Numbered from the stretch's first letter, positions 8,118 to 23,354 are shown. The stretch is DNA of 64,000 bases from Deltaproteobacteria bacterium (GCA_031273455.1 JAISRZ010000084.1:47920-111919); one strand, 5' to 3'. Translations and numbers: made by a program. The notes: generated by a model not told the origin, from the sequence alone.

Positions 8118-9544
8118 AGTCCAACCGTCGCTATAAAGTAAATGAGAAGACCGAGACCCAAACTGACCCAACTGACCTTGTCTTTCAGAGTAAAGAAGAC
8201 AGGATCATATGGCATTTTACCCTCATTAGCAAGTTTCATTAATCTAACTAACCAGTAAAATAAAATAGGACAGAAAAATAATAATATCTGTGGATTTTGA
8301 TAACGCTTTAAAGCTGTTATATCACCTACATAAATAGCTAATGTAAGTACAGCGCAACAAATACAACCACTAGTTATTGTTTGAAATAATATAATATCTT
8401 TTACAGTATAAGGTCTTCGTGAATTATGTTCAATTATTCCCGCTGTGATATTACTTACCTCACCTAATCTTTTTATCAAACTGAGAGCTGTAAACACAAA
8501 AAAAGAAAAAGACAGTAGCCATTGCGAAATTTCAAGATCAATAGCTTCACCACCAGCAAAAATCCTGACACAATACAACAAAACAAGGACTATTATATCA
8601 ATAAAAATAATGTTTTTTAATTTTAAAGAATATATAAGAGAACTAATCAAATATAATATACCTAAAATAATAAATCTATGCCTTAATGGCCAAGCTAAAA
8701 TCAAACTACCCATCAACGCTATTAAGAACAAAATCGCCCCTTTTGGCAGGTCCAAAGCTCCAGAGGCGAAAGGGCGAAGTCGTTTTTCTGGATGACAACG
8801 ATCGGAACTAATGTCCAATAAGTCATTTAAAATGTAGCCAGAGGAAGAAAAACAACAAAAAGAAAAAAAGGCTAAAACAACTTGATTTAACGCGGCCAAA
8901 GTAAAAAGATGGCCCATTAGTAAGGGAACAAAAAGAAGGATATTCTTGGCCCACTGATGAATTCTAAGCGCATGAAAAATAGACCTAATAGTAAAAAATC
9001 GAGAGTGGTTAGAGGCTATATTTGTGACTTTTTGGTTGACTGACTGAGCCTTCACCGCCAAACTATGATCGCCTACGACCACCGCCTCACTAGCCCGCCG
9101 CCAAACTTCAAGATCAGCGGAACTGTTTCCCACGTAAACAAAACCGCCCTCGCCAAAACGTCTGGCCAATTCTGCGGCCTTAGCCTTTCCTTTAAGATTA
9201 TTCCGCCCATCTGACGCAATAAAACCGGTGAAAAAATCAAAGTGGTCTACAACTTTTTTCGCCAGGAACTCATCAGCCGCTGTGGCCAACCAAACCTCTT
9301 GGTTATAATTTCGATATTCTTTAGCTAATTGTATAACCGCCTCATTCCAAGGCAATATGTCCAGATCCAATTGAGTCGCGTGAGCCAACCGGCTTTTGAA
9401 TGCCACCCTACCAGACAAAAGCCAAAACAAGGGGGCTAAATGGCCTTGAGAAATAGTTTTAAAAAATAATTCCCACAAGGAATCCGTTTTTAAAAGGGTC
9501 CCATCAAGATCAACGACCAAAACATGTAAGCCATTGGAGTTCAT
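8114..9544 (-). CDS. HAD phosphatase-UbiA prenyltransferase fusion (DPPR-synthase-like)
   Basis: A 476-residue two-domain protein. Residues 1-185 form a HAD phosphatase: DLDGT at 12-16, a KGK lysine region near 118-120 and GNSSAD at 139-144. Residues 190-476 form a UbiA-type membrane prenyltransferase with about eight helices and the Mg-diphosphate motif NDLLDISSD at 240-248. The closest functional analogues are decaprenyl-phosphate phosphoribosyltransferases: the UbiA part attaches phosphoribose to a polyprenyl phosphate, and a phosphatase removes the 5-phosphate. Having both activities in one chain would yield prenyl-phospho-ribose directly. It is the first gene of the operon. The UbiA half (about 8220-8700) is much more AT-rich than the phosphatase half. 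Confidence 0.85.
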   Translation of the reverse strand: MNSNGLHVLVVDLDGTLLKTDSLWELFFKTISQGHLAPLFWLLSGRVAFKSRLAHATQLDLDILPWNEAVIQLAKEYRNYNQEVWLATAADEFLAKKVVDHFDFFTGFIASDGRNNLKGKAKAAELARRFGEGGFVYVGNSSADLEVWRRASEAVVVGDHSLAVKAQSVNQKVTNIASNHSRFFTIRSIFHALRIHQWAKNILLFVPLLMGHLFTLAALNQVVLAFFSFCCFSSSGYILNDLLDISSDRCHPEKRLRPFASGALDLPKGAILFLIALMGSLILAWPLRHRFIILGILYLISSLIYSLKLKNIIFIDIIVLVLLYCVRIFAGGEAIDLEISQWLLSFSFFVFTALSLIKRLGEVSNITAGIIEHNSRRPYTVKDIILFQTITSGCICCAVLTLAIYVGDITALKRYQNPQILLFFCPILFYWLVRLMKLANEGKMPYDPVFFTLKDKVSWVSLGLGLLIYFIATVGL

Positions 9545-9610
9545 TTTTCTTTTCTATTATAAATATTAGATTTTAGGCAACATATTGTACTATATTAGCT
9601 ATTTAATAAT

Positions 9611-9647
9611 TAAAACAAAAAAACCCATAGCCAAAACGGTATGGGTT
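9611..9647 (-). terminator. Intrinsic-terminator-like hairpin in the operon leader
   Basis: On the minus strand an AACCCATA/TATGGGTT stem of eight pairs (9640-9647 with 9622-9629), extended by an inner CC/GG pair, is followed by a T-rich run with seven consecutive Ts and then TGTTTTA (9621 downwards). It lies between the promoter near 10010 and the HAD-UbiA start at 9544, with no convincing gene upstream, so it would act as an attenuator rather than an operon end. Confidence 0.6.
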
Positions 9648-9722
9648 ATCATTAAAATATATGTAAAAATAATTTTTAAATAATTTTTTTTGCTTAATAC
9701 GTAAGAGTTGGTTAAAGTAAGT

Positions 9723-9773
<51 letters not shown>

Positions 9774-9995
9774 AAAAACCGTGCCAACTATTAATAGGCA
9801 AAAATTTTTTATATAGCTCTCTTTTAATAAGCTAAATAACGTAATTTTAGTTGGTTCAGCTAAAACAATCATAAAAACTCTACTCTACCTTCTTTTGTTT
9901 ATCAGCAAAAAAAATTATTAATCTATGATCTCTCTATTTATAATATAAAATCTCTAAAAATCGCTTTTCTTAATTGCTTAACTTAACGCTAAATA

Positions 9996-10025
9996 TAGAT
10001 ACTACAATCTGACTATTCTTGTCAA
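9996..10025 (-). promoter_or_regulatory. Sigma-70-type promoter for the lipid-linked sugar operon
   Basis: On the minus strand TTGACA (10020-10025) is separated by 18 bases from TATCTA (9996-10001). It lies just after the rpoC terminator and points at the HAD-UbiA operon. Transcription from here would give a leader of about 445 bases holding the (CT)23 tract and the hairpin at 9611-9647. Confidence 0.6.
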
Positions 10026-10120
10026 CAAAAATTTTGACACGCGTCCAGGTAAAATTCCTTCAAACCCGGGCTCTTAAACTCAATTGGCTATCAAATAAAC
10101 TTTGCCAAAAAAAACTAATA

Positions 10121-10157
10121 AAAAGGCCGCTCTGGTCAAACCAGATAACGGCCTTTT
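10121..10157 (-). terminator. Rho-independent terminator after rpoC
   Basis: A long stem (AAAAGGCCG with CGGCCTTTT, and inside it TCTGGT with ACCAGA, loop CAA) lies 26 bases after the rpoC stop. On the minus strand it is followed by TTTTTATTAG and then a long T run. This is the clear end of the ribosomal-protein/RNA-polymerase transcript. Confidence 0.9.
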
Positions 10158-10182
10158 GACTACATATTACATATTACGGGGC

Positions 10183-14694
<4,512 letters not shown>

Positions 14695-14778
14695 TCTTTC
14701 CTCCCGCCCTAGCTTTCAACTGGGGCCAGGTTGTGGGCCAAAGGTCATTGACCTTTGGCCCCTGAAGTCCGCGCGACC

Positions 14779-17700
14779 TTAAGCCACCTTGGTTTTGGAC
14801 TCGGGTTTTCCCTCATCCAACTCAGTCGGCTTATCGTCCTCAATCAGCTCCACGTCTAAGCCCAAGGATTGCAACTCTTTAACTAAGACGTTAAAGCTTT
14901 CCGGTAAACCCGCTTCCAGGATGTTATCGCCTTTCACGATCTTCTCGTACATCCTCGTCCGACCGCTCACGTCATCGCTTTTAACGGTCAAAAACTCCTG
15001 CAGACTATAGGCCGCCCCGTAAGCTTCCATGGCCCAGACTTCCATCTCGCCTAGCCTCTGGCCGCCAAACTGAGCTTTACCGCCCAAGGGCTGCTGGGTG
15101 ACTAAGGAGTAGGGGCCAATGGACCGAGCGTGGATCTTGTCGTCAACCAAATGGTGGAGTTTAAGCATGTACATAACCCCCACCGTGACCTCGTTTTCAA
15201 ACCGTTCCCCGGTCCGCCCATCCCTTAAGACGGTCTGACCAATTTCCGGTAGGTTGGCTTTAGTTAAGATTTCCCGGATCTCCGACTCATCGGCCCCGTC
15301 AAAAACTGGCGTGGCCATATGGAGCCCTCGACGGGACCGATTAGCGATCTCGAACAATTCCTCATCGGTTAAATCCTGGCAGAACCGCTCGTAATCGCGC
15401 TCACCCAAAATACCCGTTAAAAAGCTCCGGAGTTTTTCGTGGTTAATCTCGTCCACTAAGCGGCCAATCTCTTGACCAATGGCCTTACTGGCCCAGCCAA
15501 GGTGGGTCTCCATGATCTGACCCACGTTCATCCGACTGGGGACGCCTAGAGGGTTAAGCACCAGATCCACTGGGGTGCCGTCTTCGAAGAAAGGCATATC
15601 CTCTTCAGGTAAGATCCTTGAGACCACGCCCTTATTTCCGTGACGACCGGCCATCTTATCGCCCACGGCCAGCTTTCTTTTCATGGCCACGTAGACTTTG
15701 ACCTTCTTAATAACGCCCGGAGGCAACTCATCGCCCTTCTGGACCTTGGCCACCTTCCGCTCGAAGATCAAACGAATGGTCTCGACCTGCTCCTGGTAGA
15801 CGCTCACTAATTCGGTCACTTCCTTCTGGATTTCCCCGGATTTGTCTTCCAGAACCTCCACCCCTTGCCAAGCGATGGGGGTGATCCTTTCGATCATCTC
15901 CTGGGTGACGATTTCTTTTTTCTTGTAGACAATGCCCTCGCGCCGCTTGTCGCTCACGACCGAGATTAAAGTCTTGTCTTCCAAAAGCTCCCGCAATCGA
16001 GTTTGGGCGTTTTTGGTTAGAATGTGGATCTCATCTTTTTGATCCTTTTCCAACCTCGCGATCTCGTCCCGCTCAATTTGCTGGGAACGCGAATCCCTTT
16101 CCGTCCCCTTCCGGTAGAAGACCTGGGCGTCAATGACCGTGCCCTCCACGCCCGGGGGCACCCGTAAAGAAGTGTCTTTAACGTCTTGAGCCTTATCGCC
16201 AAAGATGGCCCGTAAAAGCTTTTCCTCCGGGGTCGGTTGGGTCTCGCCTTTGGGGGTGATGCGACCCACTAAGATGTTACCGGTCTTAACCTCGGCTCCC
16301 ACGCGGACAATGCCCGAGGAGTCTAAGTTGGATAAAGACTCTTCCCCTAAGTTGGGAATGTCCTTGGTGATCTCTTCCGGGCCAAGCTTGGTGTCCCTGG
16401 CCTCAGTGTCGTAAACCTCAATGTGAATGGAAGTGAAAATGTCTTCTTTCACTAACCTTTCGGAGACTAATATGGAGTCCTCAAAGTTGTAGCCGCCCCA
16501 ACTCATGAAGGCCACCATGACGTTACGGCCCAAAGCCAGTTCGCCTAACTCCGTGGCCGGGCCATCGGCGATGACTTGGCCTTTTTTAACCAAAGCCCCG
16601 GGACGGACGATGGGCCGCTGGTTAAAACAGGTGCTGTGGTTGGATCTTTGGAACTTATTCAACTTGTAAATCTTGATCCATTCTTTTTCAGCGGCGGCTT
16701 CTTTAGAAGTGTAGCGCACCACCACCCGGGAAGCGTCCGCGTCCTCGACCACCCCATCGTACTTGGCTAAAACGGTCACCCCGGAATCCCGAGCCACCAC
16801 CGACTCAATGCCCGTGCCGATTAAAGGCGCGTCAGTCCTTAACAAAGGCACAGCCTGACGCTGCATGTTCGAGCCCATCAAAGCCCGGTTAGCGTCATCG
16901 TGCTCCAAAAAGGGGACCAAAGAGGCGGCCACGGACACCAGCTGGTTAGGGGAGACGTCCATGAGCTTAACTTTGCCCGCAGGGATCTGGACAAACTCGC
17001 CGTTTAAGTGGCAAGGGACCATTTCGTCTAAAAACTTGCCATCCGCGTCTAAACGGGCGTTGGCCTGAGCCACTGGCAGATCGGCCTCTTCCATGGCGGA
17101 ATGGTATTTAACCTTTAGGGAAGCCACCCCATCGTTGACCAAACGGTAAGGGGTCTCGATAAACCCGTACTCATTGACCCGAGCGTAAGTGGACAAGGAA
17201 ACGATTAACCCAATGTTGGGCCCTTCAGGGGTCTCAATGGGGCAGATCCGACCGTAGTGGGTGGGGTGAACGTCACGGACCTCAAAACCAGCCCGATCCC
17301 GAGTAAGTCCGCCCGGCCCCAAAGCCGATAGACGCCTTTTATGGGTAATCTCGGATAAGGGGTTGTTTTGGTCCATAAACTGGGATAGTTGGCTGGTCCC
17401 AAAAAACTCTTTGACCACCGCTGAAACAGGCTTGGAGTTAATTAGATCGTGGGGCATCATGGCGTCCACGTCCTGAAGGCTCATGCGCTCTTTAATGGCC
17501 CTTTCCATGCGGACTAAACCAACCCGATATTGGTTCTCCAAAAGCTCGCCCACGGCCCGGACCCGGCGATTGCCTAAGTGATCGATATCGTCCACCTGGC
17601 CATCGGTGTCCTTTAAGCGCACCAACTCTTTAACCGCGGCCAAAATATCGGCCCGGCTTAAAGTGGCCGCCGAGGAGTCCTCTTGCCCGGAAAGCGCCCC

Positions 17701-18948
17701 TAACCTTTGGTTCAGCTTTAACCGCCCCACTGGGGACAGATCGTAGTGCTCCGGGTTAAAAAAGAGGTTGTGAAAGAAAGCTTGAGCCACTTCCAAAGTC
17801 GGCGGGGTGGATGGCCGGTTCTTCCGGTAAAGATCCATGATGGCGTCTTCCTGGGTCTCCAGCTTATCCATGATCAAGGTGTCCCGAAAGGACGAACTCA
17901 CGTTGTTGATCTTATCGATGTACAGAAGGGGGATCTCGGTTAAACCCTTAGCGATGGCGTCGTGGTAAACCGTCTCGGTGAACTCCTCGTTCAACTGTAG
18001 GACGACTTCCCCAGTTTCTGGCACATAGGCGTCGGTGGCCGCGTAACGACCAAAGAAATCCGAGACGCTGGCCGCGATCTCCTTAATGCCCGCCTCTTCC
18101 AGTTTTTTGGCGGTGCCTTTGTTGATCTTCTTGCCCTTCCGCAAAATGATGGCCCCATTGCGCGGATCGGCGATGTCCTCTTGAGCTTTGTGGCCAATTA
18201 AATGGTTGGGCGAAAGCTCGCGGGTGACTTGCCCAGCGTTGAAGCGGATGATCTCTTTGTCGTAAAAATGGTCCAAAAGCTCTTGGGAGCTGTAGCCCAA
18301 GGCCTTTAGAAGGATGGTCACCGGGAACTTCCGGCGGCGGTCGATACGGGCGTTAATGATATCCCGGGGGTCCAATTCCAGGTCCAGCCAAGAGCCGCGC
18401 ATGGGGATGATCCGGGCCGAGTAAAGGATTTTGCCCGAAGAGTGGGTTTTACCCCGGTCGTGATCGAAGAAGATGCCCGGCGAGCGATGAAGCTGGGAGA
18501 CTATAACCCGTTCCGAGCCATTGACCACAAAGGTCCCCTGGTCGGTCATAAGGGGTAAAGTCCCAAAATAGATCTCCTGGGCTTTTATGTCGTGAATGGT
18601 TTTAGCCCCGGACTCTTTATCTTGGTCGTAGAGCTCTAGGGCCACGTTGATCTTTAAGGGAGCCTCATAGGTCATGCCCTTAGCCATACACTCATCAACG
18701 TCGTACTTGACCTCGTCAAAGGAGTAGCTTATAAACTTAAGATTAGCCAGACCGGAAAAGTCAGCGATAGGGAAGACACTGTTAAAAACCGCTTGCAAAC
18801 CGTAATCCTGGCGCTCTTCCGGGGGAACGTCCTTCTGGAGGAAACGCTCGTAGGAACAACGCTGCATTTCGATAAGATTTGGCATTTCGGTAACTTGCTC
18901 AGTTTTCCCGAAATTCTTGCGAACGCGCAGATGGGAAACGGAAGACAT
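14779..18948 (-). CDS. rpoB: DNA-directed RNA polymerase subunit beta
   Basis: A 1389-residue beta subunit. It carries the fork-loop/rifampicin-pocket region ([20 protein letters not shown], then [18 protein letters not shown]) and the [19 protein letters not shown] segment. Later come the switch regions, including [20 protein letters not shown], and a C-terminal clamp with [18 protein letters not shown]. All hallmark segments are present and in order. The rifampicin-pocket residues visible here look wild-type. It is transcribed with rpoC after a 399-base spacer that separates it from rplL. Confidence 0.99.
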   Translation of the reverse strand: MSSVSHLRVRKNFGKTEQVTEMPNLIEMQRCSYERFLQKDVPPEERQDYGLQAVFNSVFPIADFSGLANLKFISYSFDEVKYDVDECMAKGMTYEAPLKINVALELYDQDKESGAKTIHDIKAQEIYFGTLPLMTDQGTFVVNGSERVIVSQLHRSPGIFFDHDRGKTHSSGKILYSARIIPMRGSWLDLELDPRDIINARIDRRRKFPVTILLKALGYSSQELLDHFYDKEIIRFNAGQVTRELSPNHLIGHKAQEDIADPRNGAIILRKGKKINKGTAKKLEEAGIKEIAASVSDFFGRYAATDAYVPETGEVVLQLNEEFTETVYHDAIAKGLTEIPLLYIDKINNVSSSFRDTLIMDKLETQEDAIMDLYRKNRPSTPPTLEVAQAFFHNLFFNPEHYDLSPVGRLKLNQRLGALSGQEDSSAATLSRADILAAVKELVRLKDTDGQVDDIDHLGNRRVRAVGELLENQYRVGLVRMERAIKERMSLQDVDAMMPHDLINSKPVSAVVKEFFGTSQLSQFMDQNNPLSEITHKRRLSALGPGGLTRDRAGFEVRDVHPTHYGRICPIETPEGPNIGLIVSLSTYARVNEYGFIETPYRLVNDGVASLKVKYHSAMEEADLPVAQANARLDADGKFLDEMVPCHLNGEFVQIPAGKVKLMDVSPNQLVSVAASLVPFLEHDDANRALMGSNMQRQAVPLLRTDAPLIGTGIESVVARDSGVTVLAKYDGVVEDADASRVVVRYTSKEAAAEKEWIKIYKLNKFQRSNHSTCFNQRPIVRPGALVKKGQVIADGPATELGELALGRNVMVAFMSWGGYNFEDSILVSERLVKEDIFTSIHIEVYDTEARDTKLGPEEITKDIPNLGEESLSNLDSSGIVRVGAEVKTGNILVGRITPKGETQPTPEEKLLRAIFGDKAQDVKDTSLRVPPGVEGTVIDAQVFYRKGTERDSRSQQIERDEIARLEKDQKDEIHILTKNAQTRLRELLEDKTLISVVSDKRREGIVYKKKEIVTQEMIERITPIAWQGVEVLEDKSGEIQKEVTELVSVYQEQVETIRLIFERKVAKVQKGDELPPGVIKKVKVYVAMKRKLAVGDKMAGRHGNKGVVSRILPEEDMPFFEDGTPVDLVLNPLGVPSRMNVGQIMETHLGWASKAIGQEIGRLVDEINHEKLRSFLTGILGERDYERFCQDLTDEELFEIANRSRRGLHMATPVFDGADESEIREILTKANLPEIGQTVLRDGRTGERFENEVTVGVMYMLKLHHLVDDKIHARSIGPYSLVTQQPLGGKAQFGGQRLGEMEVWAMEAYGAAYSLQEFLTVKSDDVSGRTRMYEKIVKGDNILEAGLPESFNVLVKELQSLGLDVELIEDDKPTELDEGKPESKTKVA

Positions 18949-19347
18949 TGTCTCTCCTTGCCGCTGGCGACTTGCCAGGAATGAGAAGCGGTCCTTGGCG
19001 AAACGCGAAAAAAATCCACTTGGCCCGGAAAATTCAACCCAGGCTCAAAGTACAAGTAGGAGCGTAGCCGCGTATCGGGCTTTGTCTTTGAATTTCACCT
19101 AATGACTCTAGGAATCAATACATTGACGGCGGTTCTTTATAGGAGTTAAACCCTGGAGGCGAGACCACCTGGCCGGCCAGAGCGGGGAGGAAAGGCGAAA
19201 GATAAAACCATTAAAGATGGCTAATCTTTTTGGCTTAGGTCAATCGCCCGCCGGGAAAAATAAGAGACTTGTTAATGGTCAAATGGACCGTAAAAGGGGG
19301 TCTGGCCCTAAGATAAGCTTTACCATTAGGGCCAGAGAAAAAAGGCC
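18949..19347 (-). other. rplL-rpoB intergenic region
   Basis: A 399-base spacer of moderately GC-rich sequence with no convincing gene; short frames overlap the rpoB start but lack start signals. Its rplL-proximal end holds the long hairpin listed separately. Spacers at this position in other proteobacteria carry partial terminators and RNA processing sites that set the rpoBC to ribosomal protein ratio; that role here is inferred. Confidence 0.5.
19301..19336 (-). promoter_or_regulatory. Attenuator/processing hairpin between rplL and rpoB
   Basis: An 11-pair perfect stem (TCTGGCCCTAA at 19301-19311, TTAGGGCCAGA at 19326-19336) with a 14-base loop lies 12 bases after the rplL stop. On the minus strand it is followed by CCCCCTTTTA, a weak U-tract, so it should be a partial terminator or an RNase III-type processing stem rather than a full stop. 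Confidence 0.65.
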
Positions 19348-19728
19348 TTACTTAATTTCCGCTTTGGCTCCCGCCGCCTCAAGCTGCTTTTTGTACTTTT
19401 CCGCGTCATCCTTGGTTAGGCCTTCGCGGACGGTTTGCGGGGCGCCCTCAACCAGGTCTTTGGCCTCTTTAAGGCCCAAGGAGGTGATGGCCCGGACTTC
19501 CTTAATAACGTTGATCTTCTGATCGCCGAAAGAAGTCAGGATAACGGTGAACTCAGTCTGCTCCTCAACCGGGGCCGCCGCCTCAGCTGGGCCAGCCGCC
19601 GCGGCCACGGCCACCGGAGCCGCCGCCGAGACTCCAAAGATCTCCTCAAGCTCGTGAATGAACTCGCTGAGCTCGATAACTGACAGGTTTTTAATGAACT
19701 CTATGACTTCCGCCTTGGATACGCTCAC
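19348..19728 (-). CDS. rplL: 50S ribosomal protein L7/L12
   Basis: A 126-residue L7/L12. The N-terminal dimerisation helix region (about residues 1-35) is followed by an alanine-rich hinge (residues 39-54) and the C-terminal factor-binding domain with [20 protein letters not shown] and [12 protein letters not shown]. It forms the ribosomal stalk with L10 and recruits translation GTPases. It is encoded after rplJ with 137 bases between them. Confidence 0.98.
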   Translation of the reverse strand: MSVSKAEVIEFIKNLSVIELSEFIHELEEIFGVSAAAPVAVAAAAGPAEAAAPVEEQTEFTVILTSFGDQKINVIKEVRAITSLGLKEAKDLVEGAPQTVREGLTKDDAEKYKKQLEAAGAKAEIK

Positions 19729-19865
19729 GCTGAAAATCCTCCACCAGGGTTATAGGTCCTGGATAAAATTTAGAGGCCCAGCCAATAAAGGCATAAGGGC
19801 CGAAATATTCGTTTTTATTCCAATGGCCATTATCAATCCGGAACTAAAGCGCTCCCGGATATGGG

Positions 19866-20387
19866 CTAAGCCGCTTCGCGACTGTCTTTAATGGCCACCA
19901 GAGCGTAAAGAAGCTTCTGAGGCACGGCGGCCAGGACCCGCACTAGGGACGTGGGCACGGCCTGCATGGTGCCAAGTAAGCTGGACAGAAGAGCTTCCCG
20001 GCTAGGTAACTTGGCCAGGGCCTTAATCTGGTCCGGGGTCAAGACTTTAGACCCTAAAACTCCGCCTTTAATGACTAACTTTTCGTTGTCTTTGGCGAAG
20101 TCAAACAGGGCTTTAGCTAGAGCCGCAGGGTCAGCCTTGGTGTAACCTAAGGCGTTGTTGCCTTCCAGAAGATCGTCTAAGGCCTTAACCGGACTGTCTT
20201 GGGACGCGAGCTTAACCAGGGTGTTCTTGGTTACCCGAAACTCAGCCCCAGACTGGCTTATTTTCCGCCTGAGGGAGCTTAGGGTTTCCATGGAAAGACC
20301 CTTAAAGTCCGTCAAAAAGACAGCCTGGGAAGAGCTAAAGACCTCTTTCAGCTCAGCGACCACAGCTTCTTTTTTCTGTCGCTCCAT
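19866..20387 (-). CDS. rplJ: 50S ribosomal protein L10
   Basis: A 173-residue L10. The N-terminal rRNA-binding domain includes FLTDFKGLSMETLSSLRRK and FRVTKNTLVKLA. A C-terminal helix binds L7/L12 dimers. The start has a good ribosome binding site (AAAGGAGG about ten bases upstream). The 200-base leader before it (20388-20588) contains a GGCGGC/GCCGCC hairpin at about 20420-20440. L10 leaders are commonly bound by L10-L12 for feedback control, but I cannot confirm the specific fold. Confidence 0.97.
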   Translation of the reverse strand: MERQKKEAVVAELKEVFSSSQAVFLTDFKGLSMETLSSLRRKISQSGAEFRVTKNTLVKLASQDSPVKALDDLLEGNNALGYTKADPAALAKALFDFAKDNEKLVIKGGVLGSKVLTPDQIKALAKLPSREALLSSLLGTMQAVPTSLVRVLAAVPQKLLYALVAIKDSREAA

Positions 20388-20588
20388 TATGGTTTTCCTC
20401 CTTTCTTGGGCAGGTTTAGGCGGCGACTAATGGCCGCCTCTTTCGGCCCAAGCGGGGTGGAAAAATCCACGGCCTCGGCCGGCGGCGAAACGCTCTTCTT
20501 AGGCTTAAAGCCAAACCGGCTGTCTTAGGTCCGAAAAATCTATGACCAGAAGCTTTTTAAACTCTGGAATAAAAACAATATTTAGCGT

Positions 20589-21299
20589 TTAGGCTAAGTA
20601 ACTTTTTAAGTCCTTAACTAAAAGCGGATCCACCTTAAGGCCAGGGCCCATGGTGGAAGACATGGAAATAGCCTTAATGTAAGCCCCTTTGGAGGCGGCG
20701 GGCTTTAAACGCACCAAAGCGTCCATGAGGGCGGCCACGTTGATCAAAAGTTGCTGGGGCGTAAAGCTCAGCCGACCCACGGGAGCGTGAATAATACCGG
20801 TCTTTTCCACCCTAAACTCGATTTTCCCGCCTTTAAGGTCTTTAACCGCCGCCCCCACGTCAAAGGTCACCGTGCCGAGTTTGGCGTTGGGCATAAGGCC
20901 CCGGGGACCTAAAATCTTCCCTAAACGACCAACCACGCCCATTAAATCCGGAGTGGCCACGGCCTTATCAAAGTCTAAAAAACCGCCTTGGACCTTAGCC
21001 GCTAAATCCTCGGCCCCCACCACATCGGCCCCCGCGTCTAAGGCTTCCTTTTCCTTATCGCCTTTGGCGAAAACCGCGACCCGAACGTCCCGGCCAGTGC
21101 CTGAAGGTAAGGAAACCGTGCCCCTGACCATCTGATCAGCGTGCCGAGGATCCACGCCCAACCGGACGGCGATCTCTAAGGTCTCGTTAAACTTGGCCTT
21201 GGCGATTTCCTTAATAAGGGCGACCGCCTCCTCGAAGGTGTAGCGTTTCAGCCGATCGACTTTGGCTAGGGCCTCTTTGAATCTTTTACCGACTTTCAT
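20589..21299 (-). CDS. rplA: 50S ribosomal protein L1
   Basis: A 236-residue L1, standard length. It opens with [21 protein letters not shown], has the first-domain strand [18 protein letters not shown] and the conserved signature of the second domain ([20 protein letters not shown]). It binds 23S rRNA at the stalk where E-site tRNA leaves, and in many bacteria represses its own operon by binding a 23S-like site in the mRNA. It is preceded by a 283-base AT-rich gap from rplK, where most bacteria have only a few bases. Confidence 0.98.
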   Translation of the reverse strand: MKVGKRFKEALAKVDRLKRYTFEEAVALIKEIAKAKFNETLEIAVRLGVDPRHADQMVRGTVSLPSGTGRDVRVAVFAKGDKEKEALDAGADVVGAEDLAAKVQGGFLDFDKAVATPDLMGVVGRLGKILGPRGLMPNAKLGTVTFDVGAAVKDLKGGKIEFRVEKTGIIHAPVGRLSFTPQQLLINVAALMDALVRLKPAASKGAYIKAISMSSTMGPGLKVDPLLVKDLKSYLA

Positions 21300-21582
21300 G
21301 AAGTCTCCCCGTGGGTAATAACTAAAGGGCTCCCCGTAACGCCCTGGGTGGCTAGGCCACCATTTAATTGACTCAAAAAATAAATAGTCTTCAACCTAAA
21401 ATTGATTCACTTGTTACCTGGTATAGTATGTGTAGAATGTTTAAAGCTAACATAAAACACCAATACAAACCAAATCAATCTTGAGGTTAAAAACAATTAC
21501 AATTTAATTACAATATATATTTTTCTAATTCACTTAACTGGAAAGTCAAGGGTTAAACCAAAAAGTTAGCTAAAAAGGTTTA

Positions 21583-22008
21583 TTAGGATAGAATTTCCAA
21601 GCCCATGCTCCGGGCCGTGCCCGCGATGATTTTCTTGGCCGCCTCTATATCATTGGCGTTTAAATCTTCCATCTTCTTTTTGGCGATCTCCTCTAGTTGC
21701 TCTTGGGTCAATTGACCGACTTTGGAGCGACCCGTGGTTGAGGAGCCCTTGGGGACTTTGGCCGCCTCTTTCAAGAGGACTGAGGCCGGGGGCGTCTTGG
21801 TGACGAAGGTGAAGGTGCGATCGGAATAGACGGTGATAACCACCGGAATAATAGTTCCACTCTGGCTCTGCGTTCTGGCGTTGTAAGCTTTAACGAACTC
21901 GCCTATATTTAAACCGTGCTGACCCAGGGCTGGACCCACCGGAGGACCAGGCAGGGCCTGACCCGCTGGTAGCTGTAATTTGACCTGAGCCGTTACTTTC
22001 TTAGCCAT
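21583..22008 (-). CDS. rplK: 50S ribosomal protein L11
   Basis: A 141-residue L11 with the N-terminal proline-rich signature ([20 protein letters not shown]) and a C-terminal rRNA-binding domain ending [10 protein letters not shown]. It organises the GTPase-associated centre with L10-L12 and is needed for RelA activation in stringent response. It lies 212 bases after nusG; the spacer is AT-rich and holds no gene. Confidence 0.98.
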   Translation of the reverse strand: MAKKVTAQVKLQLPAGQALPGPPVGPALGQHGLNIGEFVKAYNARTQSQSGTIIPVVITVYSDRTFTFVTKTPPASVLLKEAAKVPKGSSTTGRSKVGQLTQEQLEEIAKKKMEDLNANDIEAAKKIIAGTARSMGLEILS

Positions 22009-22220
22009 GAGCGAAACTCCCTAAAAAACCAGAAACAATCTGGCCAGACGATCCCGAGTCTAAAAAGGCTAAGCGCCTTTAAACACTCTAAAAACCAGAT
22101 TTCTCGACATCCCTCTGGCTAGAGAGTCGAAATCTTAACTATAGCGCTAAAAATAAAAAAAATCAAGGGGAATTTTCATTCCGCTTAAATATTTTTTTCT
22201 CCAACCTTTAAATAATAAGG

Positions 22221-22757
22221 TCAGCTAGTCTTGTCCACCTGGATAAAGTCCAGCTCAACTGGGGTGGGTCGGCCAAAGATGCTGATAAGGACTCTAAGCT
22301 TCCCTTTGTCCTCGTTAACCTCTTCAACCACTCCAGTGAAGTTGGTGAAGGGGCCTTCAACCACTTTAATCTCATCGCCCTCATCGAAGTGGAACTTGGG
22401 TTTGGGCTTTTTCACGCCCTCTTCCATCTGGGTCAGGACGCGCTGGGCCTCTTCATCGGAGATGGGCTCAGGCTGGTTCTTTTCCCCCAGAAACCCCGTG
22501 ACTTTAGGGGTCTCTTTGACCATGTGCCAGGTAAAATCGGTCAGTTCCATCCGAACCAAGAGGTAGCCAGGGAAGAGCTTACGGGAAGCGGTCCGCCGAC
22601 CGCCACTTTTGGACATCTCCATCACGTTTTCCATGGGCAGGATCACATCGGTGATCAATTCCTCTAGATGGTGCTTTTTTATAGCCTCATCCAGGGCCTG
22701 TTTGACCCGATTCTCAAAGCCGGAAAAAGTGTGAACGACATACCATCTAAGGGCCAC
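22221..22757 (-). CDS. nusG: Transcription termination/antitermination protein NusG
   Basis: A 178-residue NusG. The NGN domain (residues 1 to about 115) starts [19 protein letters not shown], and the C-terminal KOW domain (about 125-178) includes [17 protein letters not shown]. NusG binds the RNA polymerase clamp and couples to Rho or ribosomal S10. It follows secE by about 88 bases, the standard order. Confidence 0.98.
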   Translation of the reverse strand: MALRWYVVHTFSGFENRVKQALDEAIKKHHLEELITDVILPMENVMEMSKSGGRRTASRKLFPGYLLVRMELTDFTWHMVKETPKVTGFLGEKNQPEPISDEEAQRVLTQMEEGVKKPKPKFHFDEGDEIKVVEGPFTNFTGVVEEVNEDKGKLRVLISIFGRPTPVELDFIQVDKTS

Positions 22758-22845
22758 GGTTAAATACGCTCCTCTACTGGGCGGCCTTTTCCATAAGGCC
22801 CTAGAAACTTTAAAATGGCGGTTAAGCTCAAGAGATTAAATAAGC

Positions 22846-23178
22846 TCAACCAACTAGGAGGCGGAGGATCCAGGATAAAAAACCGTCCACTAGACCCAAA
22901 TAAGCCGCGGAAACGGCCACCAAAACCAGAAGAACCCCAGTGGATTTGAACGTTTCCTTACGGGTGGGCCAAGTGACACGGGACAGCTCTTTGCGGGCGT
23001 CCTTAAAAAACTGGATTAACCGAGCCGGGGCGCTAGGGGCCTTGACCTCACCCTCTTCCTTTTTGGACTTGAGTCTGGGCGGAGCCGGGGCTACGGGTTT
23101 GGTTTCCTTAGCTAGCTCAATTCCTTGGGGATTAGCGGAGTTTTCAACGACAGCCTTATTTTTACGGTGTTTGGTCAT
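22846..23178 (-). CDS. secE: Preprotein translocase subunit SecE
   Basis: A 110-residue SecE. I choose the ATG at 23178, which has a GAGGAG site 12 bases upstream, over a TTG at 23211 that would place that site inside the gene. The first 60 residues are charged and low-complexity. The conserved amphipathic segment FFKDARKELSRVTWPTRKE is followed by a single membrane helix (about residues 80-105). This single-helix form is usual outside the gamma-proteobacteria. Confidence 0.95.
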   Translation of the reverse strand: MTKHRKNKAVVENSANPQGIELAKETKPVAPAPPRLKSKKEEGEVKAPSAPARLIQFFKDARKELSRVTWPTRKETFKSTGVLLVLVAVSAAYLGLVDGFLSWILRLLVG

Positions 23179-23278
23179 GCGGAAAAAAAACTCCTCTATG
23201 ATATCGACCAAAGGCCCCCAAAAGCCCTATCTAAAACAATTAACTAAAGGCCATTAAGTCAGATTAGGCGACCAATTG

Positions 23279-23354
23279 TGGCAGGCCAGGAGGGACTCGA
23301 ACCCCCAACCCCCGGTTTTGGAGACCGGTGCTCTACCAATTGAACTACTGGCCT
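23279..23354 (-). tRNA. tRNA-Trp (anticodon CCA)
   Basis: A full cloverleaf on the minus strand: acceptor AGGCCAG pairs with CTGGCCT, the T-arm carries GGTTCGAGTCC, and the anticodon loop is CTCCAAA with anticodon CCA. The 3' CCA is encoded. It lies between rpmG and secE, the usual place for tRNA-Trp in this operon. Confidence 0.98.

Noticed and set aside
20388..20588. A defined L10 leader riboregulator
   Set aside because: A hairpin is visible and the position is right, but I could not match the conserved kink-turn and bulge sequences by eye.
23178..23211. Extended SecE start at the TTG at 23211
   Set aside because: The extra 11 residues would place the strong GAGGAG site inside the coding region. 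The ATG at 23178 is better placed.
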